Of a DNA stretch of 64,000 nt, positions 37,401 through 45,720 are shown one piece after another. The stretch's first letter is position 1. Every line of letters starts with the position of its first letter. The DNA comes from an uncultured Aquimarina sp. (GTDB lineage Bacteria > Bacteroidota > Bacteroidia > Flavobacteriales > Flavobacteriaceae). The stretch is from the NCBI GenBank assembly GCA_947498815.1, contig CANMLU010000018.1:31131-95130 (forward strand). Direction: 5' to 3'. The translations under genes were made by a program, and so were the position numbers. The notes below the pieces were generated by a model. It made no database searches, had not been told where the DNA came from, and was given only the letters and a program-made list of their open reading frames with translations.

Positions 37401-37892
37401 CACCTCGTTTACAAAATCCAATGAGAGGGTATCATTAACACTAATTTTTAAGGTGTTCTTTTCAAGTTCTTTTCTGGTGACTACCTTTTCAAAAAGCGCA
37501 TCGGGATATGTAATAATCAGTGCAGGTTTTTTTCTGGAATTAATACGGTTAAGGACTTCGGCCCTTAATAATACATTGGCATTATCTGTTTCTTCGATTT
37601 GATATGGGCGTCGATAACTACCAGGGTAAAAAAGTACATTTTTATCACCCAGTAATTGCTCGAGATCATTGAGGTAATATGCAGCTTCTTCTTTGTCATT
37701 AAAAACACAAAGAAATGGTAGTTCTGTGGTTTCAAAAACATTGGCGATAGTAAAGGATAAAGATGATCCGATAAGGCCCTGGAGATGTGTTTTTGTTTTC
37801 GTCCCGATAGCTATCGGGAGGGCAATAGCTTTTCCCAGTTTCTGCAATTGCGGAGACTGTGTAAAAGTTTGCGTGATAAGGGTTAAACTCAC
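34446..37892 (-). CDS. mfd: Transcription-repair coupling factor Mfd
   Basis: 1148 residues. Removes stalled RNA polymerase and recruits UvrA. N-terminal UvrB-like domains (about 1-340) are followed by the RNA-polymerase-interacting domain (GDYVTHIDHGIGKFGG, about 470). The DEAD-like translocase has Walker A ICGDVGFGKTEVA (about 608-620) and VIDEEQKFGV (about 714). Helicase motifs with VESGLDVPNANT and QMRGRVGRS lead to the TRCF C-terminal domain (about 1000-1110). Two palindromic elements are embedded in frame: residues about 25-30 (PIAIGT) and about 321-345 (SVTSSGVEVL...KSLDSARDD). The longer one lies just before the RID region in a likely flexible segment, and the protein otherwise looks intact. 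Confidence 0.97.
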   Translation of the reverse strand: MSLTLITQTFTQSPQLQKLGKAIALPIAIGTKTKTHLQGLIGSSLSFTIANVFETTELPFLCVFNDKEEAAYYLNDLEQLLGDKNVLFYPGSYRRPYQIEETDNANVLLRAEVLNRINSRKKPALIITYPDALFEKVVTRKELEKNTLKISVNDTLSLDFVNEVLFEYHFKRVDFVTEPGEFSVRGGIVDVFSFSNDEPYRIEFFGDEVDSIRTFDVETQLSTDQIKKISVIPNVENKAMQETRESFLKYIASKTVVFAKDIDLLSARIDKNFEKAKEAFQTLSEDIKHSTPDELFANSELIKKQLLDFTLVEIGNRPTLSVTSSGVEVLTEKGIKKSLDSARDDIEVVKFDTKPQPSFNKQFNLLIQNLNENHKQGYKNYIFCVSDQQAKRFHDIFDDADLDVKQYETIVFSAFQGFIDHNQKIACYTDHQIFERYHKFSLKNGYAKKQAITLKELTNLEVGDYVTHIDHGIGKFGGLQKIDVDGKKQEAIKLIYGERDVLYLSIHSLHKISKFNGKDGKTPQIYKLGSKAWKTLKQKTKARVKHIAFNLIQLYAKRKLQKGFQYAPDSYLQHELEASFIYEDTPDQSTATEAVKMDMESERPMDRLICGDVGFGKTEVAVRAAFKAVDNGKQVAILVPTTILAFQHAKTFRERLKDFPVTVDYINRFRTAKQKRQTLEDLANGRLDIIIGTHQLVNKNVKFKDLGLLVIDEEQKFGVSVKDKLKTIKENVDTLTLTATPIPRTLQFSLMAARDLSTITTPPPNRYPIETNVIRFSEETIRDAISYEIQRGGQVFFIHNRIENIKEVAGMVQRLVPDAKVGIGHGQMEGKKLESLMLSFMNGEFDVLISTTIVESGLDVPNANTIFINNANNFGLSDLHQMRGRVGRSNKKAFCYFITPPYSAMTEDARKRITALEQFSELGSGFNIAMKDLEIRGAGDLLGGEQSGFINEIGFDTYQKILNEAIEELKENEFAELYEDDSKKKVFLKDTQIDTDFELLFPDDYINNITERLNLYTELNSIKDEEGLQAYEQRLVDRFGELPDQAIDLLNSVRIKWIATSIGLEKIILKQNKLIGYFISDQQSSFYQSPVFSKVLQFVQQNSGICKMKEKNTRNGLRLLLTFDNIVSVDKALLVLKPLTPKSKTVEA
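36857..36930. repeat. REP-like element inserted in frame in mfd
   Basis: TGTCATCCCGAGCGGAGTCG (from 36857) pairs with CGACTCCGCTCGATGTGACA (to 36930); the arms are about 23 bp with a 28-nt loop. It is the same element as at 30022 and encodes about 25 residues (about 321-345) without a stop or frameshift. Confidence 0.85.
37802..37819. repeat. 18-bp perfect palindrome inside mfd
   Basis: TCCCGATAGCTATCGGGA is its own complement. This word is very common in flavobacterial genomes. It is read in frame as PIAIGT near residue 27 of Mfd. Confidence 0.7.
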
Positions 37893-37956
37893 GTAACAAT
37901 AATTTTAACGCAAATATAAGTGCTATCTTATTCTCTCACAAAAGGATATTGAAATT

Positions 37957-39099
37957 CTATCGAAATTGGGCAATTAATCGATCAAAATCTTCTTCAGAAT
38001 TATAGACATGAGGAGACACTCGCATAGCGTTCCCTCTAAAGGATACTATGATATTTTCTTGTTTTAGCCTTGCTTTAAGTTGTTCTACATTGATATGTTC
38101 TGGTAAATAGATTCCAAACAGATGATGTGCACGATATCCTTCGTTTTCGATAAAACACCCTAAATCTCTGAGTTTTTGAATAGCCGTTGTAGAGACTGTT
38201 TTACAATATTCTTGAATATTTTTTGGTTTCCATTCAATCAATTGTTCGATAGCACGAATAAACATTGGCGTGAGCACAAAATTACTGGATTCACCCACAG
38301 AATAACGCGCGGCTTTGTCTTTGTATCGGTCTTCATATTGCGTAAGTCGGGTAAAATCTTCACTATTATGGCGATTCATCCAGTTGTGTTCGATAGGAGT
38401 ACCCTCATTAAATGCATCGCTATAATAAGCCATGCCGGTAGAGTATGGACCAAGTAGCCATTTGTAGCCACCACAAACCAAAGCATCGGGTTCGATTTCT
38501 TTTATAGAAAAAGGCAACGCACCAATACTTTGTGTTCCATCAATAACTAACATTGCATTAATCGTATTAGTTTTTTCTCTAATGGATTTAAGATCAAATA
38601 AAGTACCATCTGCCCAGTGCACATTACACATCGAAACTACTGAGGTCTTTTTATTAATAGCTTTTAGGATAGCCTCATTCCATAGTTTTCCTCTATTTAC
38701 TAATGTTGTCGGCGGTTTAATTATTTTTATAGAGGCTTCCTTCTTTTTAGCTAGTTCTTGCCAGATATATACATTGCTCGGAAATTGCTCGTCGACCAAA
38801 AGAATCTCATCTCCCTTTTTTATAGGCACATTATTGGCTGCATTGGCAATCCCGTAGGATACAGAAGGTATGATTGCGGTATTCTTATAATCAGAGGCTT
38901 CTATCAAAGTTGTAAAACGTTGTTTTAAAATTTCTTGTTTGTCAAAAAAATGCTCAGGTAAAATCTTATTAGGTTGCGCTTTTCGGATCACACTATTAAG
39001 GCCGACTTCGGATACCGATTTTAGTTGAGGAGACATGTAGGCGCAGTTAAGGTATGTGGTATCTTCGGAGAGATCAAAAAGATGTTTTTGGTGTTGCAT
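37957..39099 (-). CDS. Class V PLP-dependent aminotransferase
   Basis: 380 residues. Class V fold related to cysteine desulfurase/isopenicillin-N-epimerase-like proteins: TYLNCAYMSPQ at about 14-24, IPSVSYGIANAANN (about 78), SMCNVHWADGTLFDL (about 155), VIDGTQSIGALP (PLP Asp, about 188) and the Schiff-base Lys in CGGYKWLLGPY (about 213). Substrate unknown. Its first about 60 codons and upstream sequence are repeated at 47301-47556 as a broken copy. It stands divergent from the TPR/AraC regulator at 39282. Confidence 0.87.
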   Translation of the reverse strand: MQHQKHLFDLSEDTTYLNCAYMSPQLKSVSEVGLNSVIRKAQPNKILPEHFFDKQEILKQRFTTLIEASDYKNTAIIPSVSYGIANAANNVPIKKGDEILLVDEQFPSNVYIWQELAKKKEASIKIIKPPTTLVNRGKLWNEAILKAINKKTSVVSMCNVHWADGTLFDLKSIREKTNTINAMLVIDGTQSIGALPFSIKEIEPDALVCGGYKWLLGPYSTGMAYYSDAFNEGTPIEHNWMNRHNSEDFTRLTQYEDRYKDKAARYSVGESSNFVLTPMFIRAIEQLIEWKPKNIQEYCKTVSTTAIQKLRDLGCFIENEGYRAHHLFGIYLPEHINVEQLKARLKQENIIVSFRGNAMRVSPHVYNSEEDFDRLIAQFR

Positions 39100-39281
39100 G
39101 AGTGAACTTTAGTTTGAGACTAAAATTATATGATAGCGGGTGTATTCAAAACTGTTTATGAAAATATTATGAGTTATTTGCCTCTCTAATTTCAAATATT
39201 ATTAAATTCTTTGGGCTCATATTCGCGTACCTCTAGATTAAGGGGTACAATTCACATTTATATTTTCACTAATATTGTAGT

Positions 39282-41006
39282 ATGACCTTTTATGCATTAA
39301 AAAATAATTGTGTTAGTCAACCCTTATACAGAGGGCTGATTATTGTTGTTTTATGTTTCTTGGGAGCCACATCATCCCTGCATTCACAATCTTTACAATC
39401 TCATGCAGATAGTTTGCAAACCTTACTTCAGAAACCAATTAGCGATGCATTAAAACTTCAATATAACATGGATCTAGCGCATATTTATATGGATTTGGAT
39501 CCTTCAAAAATGATTGAATATGCCGATGACGCTTTGGTTTTGGCAGAAAAACTGAATTCTGAACAGGACAAAGGATTTATTTACAACTATAAAGGAGTTT
39601 ATCACTGTAAAAAAGGAGAATTTCAATTGGGATTGCAACATTTTCTTTCGGGCTTAAAGATTATGGAAGAAACGAATCACCCCAGAGGAAAAGCAGAAGG
39701 TCTGATGAATATTGGTAACCTGTATCTTACCATCGAAAACTATAAAGAAGCTGAAAAATACCTACTTCGCGCACTTGATATGTCTGAGATTATCAAAAGC
39801 GAAAGCAGTAGTATGATGATCAATAATAATCTTGGTATTCTTTTCTCACGACAAGGTGATCATAATAAATCACTAGAGTACTATAATAAAGCATTAGAAA
39901 AAGCCAAAGAACTGTCTCATAAAAATCAGATGATCAGTTTATATATTAATATCGCTGATATTTACTTAAAGAAGGAAGATTATAAAAAAGGTGAACTTTA
40001 TTATACCCAGGCAATGCAGTTAAGTAATGAAATCGGAAATTTTGGAGCCGAAACTCAAATTAAAATTGCTTTGGGACAAATGTATAACCTTAAAGAAGAG
40101 CTCTCAAAGGCGATCTTGTATCTTGAAGAAGGTTTGAAACAAGCAATTAAAATTGAAGCCAATGAACTCGCATCCAAAGCGTATTTTAATTTATCTGAGA
40201 TATATGAACAACAAGGAGCATTTGAAAAAGCTCTTAAACTTAAAGAAAAATATAGCCTTACCAAAGATACATTAGGGAGGAATATTATTAGAATGACCAA
40301 TGTTCTTTCGGCTTATGAGGTGGATAAAAAAGAAGAAGAAATCTTTGCAAAAGATAGCCAACTAAAAAGGACTACAACACAAAAGAAAATGATAACAATC
40401 ATTGGAGTGATTATATCGGTTGTATTACTGTTTTTGGGTGGATTTATGTATATCAGAAAACAAAGATTGGCTAGAGAGAAAAAACGCGTTGAATGGGAGA
40501 ATAATATTTTGGGTCAGACGAATTTGGATCTTAAAGAAAGACTTGAAATGTTGTCCGAAGAATTAAGAAATAACCCAACAAAAGCTAATGAATCGACTCA
40601 AAAAGACAAGAAATATCTTACATCTACTTTGACAAATGAAGAAAGAGAAAAATATATGCAACAAATTCTGGATTTTATGGAAACCGAAAAGCCATATCTG
40701 GATAGTGAATTAACATTGGGGAAATTGGCTGAAGAATTGACCATAGTACCCTATCATCTTTCTGAAATTCTTAATGAGGCGTTAGGGAAGAGTTTTTATG
40801 ACTTTATTAATATTTATCGTGTAGAAGCAGTAAAGCAATACATGGCTGATCCCAAAACATCCAATTTAACATTATTAGGAATTGCCTTTGATGCCGGTTT
40901 TAATAGTAAAACAGCATTTAATCGAGCTTTTAAGAAAGCAACTGGCTTATCTCCTTCCAAGTATCGTCAAAAATACATACAAAAAGAGCCTTCAAAAGAG
41001 GTATAG
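39282..41006 (+). CDS. TPR-transmembrane-AraC regulator, first copy
   Basis: 574 residues. A signal/membrane helix (about 19-37) is followed by TPR repeats from about 50 to 335 (for example AEGLMNIGNLYLTIENYKEAEKYLLRALDM). A membrane helix (about 370-391, ITIIGVIISVVLLFLGGFMYI), a short coiled coil, and a C-terminal AraC-type HTH (about 465-568) complete it: LTLGKLAEELTIVPYHLSEILNE, FYDFINIYRVEAVKQY, IAFDAGFNSKTAFNRAFKKATGLSPSKYRQ. The TPR region would be periplasmic and the HTH cytosolic, a one-component sensor typical of Bacteroidota. A related gene is at 47923-49650. Confidence 0.9.
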   Translation: MTFYALKNNCVSQPLYRGLIIVVLCFLGATSSLHSQSLQSHADSLQTLLQKPISDALKLQYNMDLAHIYMDLDPSKMIEYADDALVLAEKLNSEQDKGFIYNYKGVYHCKKGEFQLGLQHFLSGLKIMEETNHPRGKAEGLMNIGNLYLTIENYKEAEKYLLRALDMSEIIKSESSSMMINNNLGILFSRQGDHNKSLEYYNKALEKAKELSHKNQMISLYINIADIYLKKEDYKKGELYYTQAMQLSNEIGNFGAETQIKIALGQMYNLKEELSKAILYLEEGLKQAIKIEANELASKAYFNLSEIYEQQGAFEKALKLKEKYSLTKDTLGRNIIRMTNVLSAYEVDKKEEEIFAKDSQLKRTTTQKKMITIIGVIISVVLLFLGGFMYIRKQRLAREKKRVEWENNILGQTNLDLKERLEMLSEELRNNPTKANESTQKDKKYLTSTLTNEEREKYMQQILDFMETEKPYLDSELTLGKLAEELTIVPYHLSEILNEALGKSFYDFINIYRVEAVKQYMADPKTSNLTLLGIAFDAGFNSKTAFNRAFKKATGLSPSKYRQKYIQKEPSKEV

Positions 41007-41110
41007 AAAAGAAGAAATTCTATCTACTTCCTATTCAATAGGTGCCGATTAATCGAACGGTACGAAAAAGAGAAATGTAACATCTAATTTGGAGAGATAT
41101 TTAAAATAGG

Positions 41111-41986
41111 ATGTTTTTACAAGATCAATTACAAATTGCTGGGTTAGAAGGGATATGGAAAAAAATAGCACCAAACCTTAAACATTCTATCAAATTGAAA
41201 CCCAAAATATGGAATATCAAAAGTGGTCTTTCAACAATTGGAGGAACACCTATGGGCACTGATGGATTTGAATGGCCATACAACCAAGATGGAGAACATT
41301 TATCTTTTATAGCACAAATAAGCTTACAGGACATTAAACATTTCGATAAGCATGGAATATTACCAGGTCACGGAATATTGTATTTTTTTTATGATGCTTT
41401 TTACCAACCTTCCGGGCACGAAAATGAGCATCGATACGCATGGAAAGTTATTTATGAGAAAACAGGACCATCAAAAATGATAAAAATCCCGTGTCCCCAA
41501 AATTTGGTGATGCGCAATAATGAGACAACAGGGATATTCGAAAAACTAATATTTCATGAATTTGAAATTGACTTTCAGTCAGAATATACAATGCCACCCT
41601 ATGAGTCGGAATTTGTGAGATCTATGCATTTGGATTTTGATGATCTTTGGAAATATGAACAATTTTATTTTAAGCAAGTCAATCAGAAACCGTGTTACAG
41701 AATGTTGGGCTTTCCGGATAGAAAAATAGTGAATACTGATATGGTTACGATTTGCAGAACCGCTGCAAACGGGATGAACTATTATCCACAGGGATATAGT
41801 GGGTATAACCTTCCCGAGCCAATAGATAAAAACGAAGATTGGATATTGCTTCTACAAATTGATTCGGATCTGGAGGTTGGTATGGCTTGGGGCGGTGAAG
41901 AAATGGGAAGAATCTATTTCTGGATCAGAAAACAAGACCTATTGCAGAAGAATTTTGATCGATGTTGGGTGATATTAGAAGTATAA
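41111..41986 (+). CDS. DUF1963 (YwqG-like) protein
   Basis: 291 residues, cytosolic. Recognisable are GGTPMGTDGFEWPYNQDGEHLSFIAQISLQDI (about 43-75), GILYFFYDAFYQPSG, a central ERY-like FHEFEIDFQSEYTMPPYE, GFPDRKIVNTDM and DWILLLQIDSDLEVGMAWGGEEMGRIYFWIRKQDL. These mark DUF1963, whose function is unknown but which turns up among immunity-type genes of polymorphic toxin loci. It opens an accessory stretch of small orphan genes. No toxin gene is next to it. Confidence 0.85.
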   Translation: MFLQDQLQIAGLEGIWKKIAPNLKHSIKLKPKIWNIKSGLSTIGGTPMGTDGFEWPYNQDGEHLSFIAQISLQDIKHFDKHGILPGHGILYFFYDAFYQPSGHENEHRYAWKVIYEKTGPSKMIKIPCPQNLVMRNNETTGIFEKLIFHEFEIDFQSEYTMPPYESEFVRSMHLDFDDLWKYEQFYFKQVNQKPCYRMLGFPDRKIVNTDMVTICRTAANGMNYYPQGYSGYNLPEPIDKNEDWILLLQIDSDLEVGMAWGGEEMGRIYFWIRKQDLLQKNFDRCWVILEV

Positions 41987-42086
41987 TTATTGAAACGTAG
42001 AAACAAAAATAGCCTTCTTTTTAGATAATAGGAGATATGACTTACTTTTAATATTCAATTTTGAATGATAATTATAAAAATAAAGA

Positions 42087-42143
42087 ATGATGAAAAATAT
42101 ACTATATAGACAAGGAGATGTGCTTTTGGAAAGAATCAAATGA
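42087..42143 (+). pseudogene. Possible remnant of an RQGDVLLER-type gene
   Basis: An 18-codon ORF encodes MMKNILYRQGDVLLERIK and then stops. RQGDVL(L/I) is the usual start of a family of small proteins, so this looks like a 5' stub truncated by a deletion. It is in the 253-bp gap after the DUF1963 gene, which otherwise holds nothing recognised. Confidence 0.3.
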
Positions 42144-42239
42144 CCTACAAGCCCGTAATTGAAACTTAAAAAAGTCCAACTATAAATTTATTAAGAAAGT
42201 ACGCGAAACAGTATATTTAAGCAACTATAAATACACATA

Positions 42240-42764
42240 ATGAATTATAAATATCAAAGAAAATTCAATACCGAAGAATACGACAGACAGTTTAATCTTT
42301 TCTATTTGTCTATTCATCCAAAGGCCAAAAAACTTATGGGTGGTAAAAAAGATACAGGGTATGACTTGACCAAAGTATCCAATATAGTAATCTACGATGT
42401 AGCCAATAAACGCTCAAAAGTATTGTTTGAAAATGTAATAGATAAAGAAGTGATTACACATATGCTTTTTGAGACAGGATATGACGAGAAGCTACAAGAA
42501 ATTTTATTCAACAGACAGAGTAGTAAAATCCAAAATAATCATTCTATAGCGCATAGACAATCCTATAATCAACTACTCATTTGCCAGGAAAATACAGATA
42601 CATATCATAAAAAATTGTGGATCAGCAAAAAGGACGGGAGCTCCTTAGCATTATTAGCCGAACTTGACAATACTACCGAATGGCGACTCGATGTATACAA
42701 CGGGAAAGTTCGTGTCTTCAGGAGAAGTGACGAAAACCCCTTTGTGAAAGATTATAATTGGTGA
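42240..42764 (+). CDS. Unknown protein (174 residues)
   Basis: Not recognised. Soluble, no signal peptide. Mixed alpha/beta with FNLFYLSIHPKAKKLMGGKKDTGYDLTKV at the N-terminus, IVIYDVANKRSKVLFENV, QSYNQLLICQENTDTYHKKLWISKKDGSSLALLAEL (about 105-140) and a C-terminal EWRLDVYNGKVRVFRR sheet. The layout with strands ending in a compact basic sheet suggests a small globular domain. It is flanked by other accessory genes and converges with the phosphodiester glycosidase gene. Expression is unproven. Confidence 0.55.
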   Translation: MNYKYQRKFNTEEYDRQFNLFYLSIHPKAKKLMGGKKDTGYDLTKVSNIVIYDVANKRSKVLFENVIDKEVITHMLFETGYDEKLQEILFNRQSSKIQNNHSIAHRQSYNQLLICQENTDTYHKKLWISKKDGSSLALLAELDNTTEWRLDVYNGKVRVFRRSDENPFVKDYNW

Positions 42765-42798
42765 TAGCGATGAAAGTTCTCATTTTGTAAATAACCCC

Positions 42799-43539
42799 TC
42801 ACTTTTTCTTTTTAGTTTCGCCAATGATCACTCCAAAGTTTCCATCCAGTTGTTCCCAGTTTTTAGAAGGCAAATAAGTCTTTGAGATAGACCCATCCAG
42901 GTATAATGCATTTTTACAGCCATTTTGTTTAAAATATGATGCAAAATCATAAAAGTTGATTTCTTCTATAGACATGGCAAAAAGCAAACTTCCGTCAGGA
43001 AGAATACCTACTCCATTTCTAATACGAATATTTATAGAACCCTTCCTGAATTTCGGATGAATTTTTCCATCTATCAGTAACATCGGGCCTGATTGGGTAG
43101 CATATTTGATGTTTTCATTATGTATAAAAACATCGGAGGTGCAAATAAAAGGCTTGTTTTCTTTTGTGAGGTAAAATATACCGTTTGGTTGGAGGTAGAA
43201 ATTACCGTGTCCATCTTTAATCGTATCCTTTTTTGTATGAGTAATGCCGTTTTCAATAAAAAGACCCACGGGAGATAAGTATTCAGTATACATTCCCCCG
43301 TTCATAGCAAAAATTAACTCTTTATGTTCTTTCTCTATCGCTAATTTTAAATTTTGAAAGTTAAAATAGTTTTCACCATACTGGTTTTGCCAATAGAATT
43401 TTAATTCTTGTTTTGCGGGATTAACAATATAACTCAACAGTTTTGATTCATCAATCTCATCGTTAGATTTTTTAATTTGAGAGAAACTGGTAAATCCAAT
43501 CAAAAATCCAACGACTATGGTAATTTTTATCTTTTTCAT
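42799..43539 (-). CDS. Phosphodiester glycosidase (NAGPA)-family protein
   Basis: 246 residues when started at MKKIKITIV (43539), which gives a proper signal peptide (VVGFLIGFTSFSQ); an upstream start at 43572 adds eleven residues in front of it. Domain marks are LIFAMNGGMYTEYLSPVGLFIENG (about 80-103), NGIFYLTKENKPFI, ATQSGPMLLIDGKIHPKF (about 147-164), IRNGVGILPDGSLLFAMS, and NALYLDGSISKTYLP (about 211-225). These match PF09992-type secreted or periplasmic proteins related to N-acetylglucosamine-1-phosphodiester glycosidase. Specific substrate unknown. Confidence 0.85.
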   Translation of the reverse strand: MKKIKITIVVGFLIGFTSFSQIKKSNDEIDESKLLSYIVNPAKQELKFYWQNQYGENYFNFQNLKLAIEKEHKELIFAMNGGMYTEYLSPVGLFIENGITHTKKDTIKDGHGNFYLQPNGIFYLTKENKPFICTSDVFIHNENIKYATQSGPMLLIDGKIHPKFRKGSINIRIRNGVGILPDGSLLFAMSIEEINFYDFASYFKQNGCKNALYLDGSISKTYLPSKNWEQLDGNFGVIIGETKKKK

Positions 43540-43676
43540 TTGAATGCTAATTATACAAACAAATTTATCCAATGTATTTTACAAATAAGTACCGCTAAAT
43601 TAAGAGGGCCGAAACCCTTTAAATTACGCTTTACTTTCACATCATAATTAATTTTTAATCTTAAAAAACATAAATT

Positions 43677-44090
43677 ATGAGTTTAGCAGAAAAACGAGCC
43701 ATCAAAAGTTTCCAGGAAAATATATATCCGGATTTAGAAAAGAAAATCCTGGATGCCGCAGGGTACGATCTTGAAATAGAAGTAAATTGGGATACTTTGG
43801 GCAAATTTAGTGCAGATGACAAGACTGACTATACGAAACTCTATGACAGCAATTTTCCTAAGATCTATTTTGAGCCTGTAGCGTTAGCAATAGCAGATAT
43901 CGCACAAGATGATATGGGTAAAGAAGCTATAAAGGAAACGGTAAAGAAACTGGTAATCACCAATACCTATAAGGGTACTGGTGCAATATTGGAAGACGGA
44001 GTGTTGACTTTCGATTATCGATTTGCCAACGCCAACGAAGTAGATGTCCGAAAACAAATGATTGTAAAAGTGTTGGAGAAAGCTCTTTAA
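43677..44090 (+). CDS. Unknown small protein (137 residues)
   Basis: Not recognised by name. Soluble and acidic, with no signal peptide. It is helix-rich at the start (SLAEKRAIKSFQENIYPDLEKKILDAAGYD), with a middle of LEIEVNWDTLGKF and IYFEPVALAIADIAQDD, and ends in VDVRKQMIVKVLEKAL. A good start context and a strong terminator right after the stop (44112-44151) argue that it is expressed. Its neighbours are accessory genes. Confidence 0.6.
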   Translation: MSLAEKRAIKSFQENIYPDLEKKILDAAGYDLEIEVNWDTLGKFSADDKTDYTKLYDSNFPKIYFEPVALAIADIAQDDMGKEAIKETVKKLVITNTYKGTGAILEDGVLTFDYRFANANEVDVRKQMIVKVLEKAL

Positions 44091-44111
44091 TAATATAGGG
44101 CTTTGTAATTG

Positions 44112-44151
44112 ACCACCGAGCTCAATGGGGGTAGAGTTCGGTGGTTTTTTT
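44112..44151 (+). terminator. Rho-independent terminator
   Basis: A 12-bp stem (ACCACCGAGCTC with GAGTTCGGTGGT, one wobble pair) with a 10-nt loop and a seven-T run. It begins 22 nt after the stop of the preceding gene. Confidence 0.85.
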
Positions 44152-44179
44152 ATGGTGTTATAACCTTAGGAATAAAGAA

Positions 44180-44278
44180 ATGATACAAAAATGGGCAAAA
44201 ATAAAGAGAGGGGCCTATGCCGAGTGGGTAAAGGAATTAGATCTGATTATCGTCCAAAGAAACGAGGTGATTAATTAG
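44180..44278 (+). pseudogene. Short ORF, possibly the tail of a lost gene
   Basis: A 32-codon ORF whose product ends GAYAEWVKELDLIIVQRNEVIN. The composition looks protein-like, but there is no terminator or ribosome site to support it. It lies just before the paired unknown genes and may be a remnant of a deleted upstream gene (a toxin tail is one possibility, unproven). Confidence 0.3.
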
Positions 44279-44295
44279 AAAAGACAATATTGGTT

Positions 44296-44733
44296 ATGCC
44301 ACAACTTATTTCGTCCGAGAATATCGACTCACAATGGGTAGTAATTATAAAAGTGCCTCATGAGAAAGGAAACAAATGTGCAGCGTTTCATAATCCTGAT
44401 ATTTCTGATAATTACTGGTTTCCATTGTATGAACTTGTATTTCTATTGGAAGTAGAAGAGCACAAGGAGGTATCAGATACATCACGAACTATACTTACTA
44501 ATGTAGTAAATGAGCTTATCCCGGAAACATCGATCAATGAATATCAAAAGGTGAGTATAATTATGAAACCTTGGGTAATGGCTTTTAAGGAAGCGTTAAG
44601 CCCAATTGAAGAATCTGATCCTGATTCAGGTTTTGAGGATGATTTTGCGCATAGCCGTCTATTGATTCATTTTCTGGAGCAACACAAAAGGTGTTCCGAA
44701 AAACTTAGTTTTGAGATAATGTGGGGGTGGTGA
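44296..44733 (+). CDS. Unknown protein, short member of a duplicated pair
   Basis: 145 residues from ATG 44296 (MPQLISSENIDSQW). A TTG two codons upstream is not needed, because the paralogue at 44784 begins identically. It shares with that paralogue the pattern PQLISS.., VPHEKGNKCAAF, L.LE.EEHKEVS, W..AFKEA.S.I, F..SR.L..FL.QHK.CSE..FEI.WG. It lacks the paralogue's C-terminal half and may be an older truncation or a true short form. Soluble; function unknown. Confidence 0.55.
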   Translation: MPQLISSENIDSQWVVIIKVPHEKGNKCAAFHNPDISDNYWFPLYELVFLLEVEEHKEVSDTSRTILTNVVNELIPETSINEYQKVSIIMKPWVMAFKEALSPIEESDPDSGFEDDFAHSRLLIHFLEQHKRCSEKLSFEIMWGW

Positions 44734-44783
44734 TTGAATGGAATATCTTATAAAGAATATAGGAAGCAATGAAAATAAGAAAT

Positions 44784-45695
44784 ATGTCACAATTAATATC
44801 ATCCAAAGAAATTAATCCAAAATGGAACCTTTCTGTCACTGTACCTCATAAAAAAGAAACAACATGTGCTGGGTTAGTTACCCCAAAAATAGGAGAAGGC
44901 CGCAATTTTAACCTAAAGACATTGATTGCTTTATTAGAAGAAGCATTAGAAAAGGATTTATCTGAAGAATCGGCATACTTACTTACTCGTATATTTTGGA
45001 GACTCACTGTGAATATCTATGAAAAGAATGATTTCGGTACAAATAAAATCAGCACCAAGAAGAAACAATGGACAGCAGCATTCAAAGAAGCAGTAAGCCT
45101 TATTGATGACTCAGAGCTTTCAGGTAAGTTTAAGGATAGTCGTAAGTTATTGTGGTTTCTTAATCAGCACAAGGGATGTTCCGAAAACGTGGTTTTCGAA
45201 TTAGTATGGGGTAACATTGAAGACGTGTTCAAAATGGGAGGGCGACCATACACCAATTTCCTTTCAATTAACTCAAAAGGAGAAATTAAAGAATTGCTTT
45301 GGTTAGAAGATGACTTTTCCCACAGTTATGGTATTGACAAACTGTGGCTTACAAATGAATGGTTAGAAGATCCTATATTACTCTATATCTGTAAACAATC
45401 GGGTGGTGATGTAACCATCTTTGAACGATTTTTTTATGGCTTAGTCGATCCCTATAAATATCAAAATCTATTACTTAGAATAGAAGAGGTATTACCAATT
45501 TTTATAAAGATAAGAGATTGGGTACAATCCGAAGCCTATTTAGATCTTGTGCACCTTTTAGAACAAAAAGGAATGCCTATTCATTATCTGAAGTATTTCA
45601 AAAAAAATGAATTAGAAAAGGATCTTGATAAACTAGTAGAAGAATTAAATAATAGTTCATCTAAAGACAAAATATTCATGGAAATTTCTTTCTAA
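44784..45695 (+). CDS. Unknown protein, long member of the duplicated pair
   Basis: 303 residues from ATG 44784 (MSQLISSKEINPKW). Residues 1-140 match the preceding gene. Residues about 150-295 form a second part with INSKGEIKELLWLEDDFSHSYGIDKLWLT, then helical repeats (YQNLLLRIEEVLPIFIKIRDWVQSEAYLDLVHLLEQKGMPIHYLKYFKK). No known domain is recognised. It is followed 25 nt later by the ankyrin gene on the same strand. Tandem duplications beside an ankyrin protein are typical of immunity-type clusters, but that is inference. Confidence 0.6.
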   Translation: MSQLISSKEINPKWNLSVTVPHKKETTCAGLVTPKIGEGRNFNLKTLIALLEEALEKDLSEESAYLLTRIFWRLTVNIYEKNDFGTNKISTKKKQWTAAFKEAVSLIDDSELSGKFKDSRKLLWFLNQHKGCSENVVFELVWGNIEDVFKMGGRPYTNFLSINSKGEIKELLWLEDDFSHSYGIDKLWLTNEWLEDPILLYICKQSGGDVTIFERFFYGLVDPYKYQNLLLRIEEVLPIFIKIRDWVQSEAYLDLVHLLEQKGMPIHYLKYFKKNELEKDLDKLVEELNNSSSKDKIFMEISF

Positions 45696-45720
45696 TAGAG
45701 TTAACCTAAACAACTAGATT

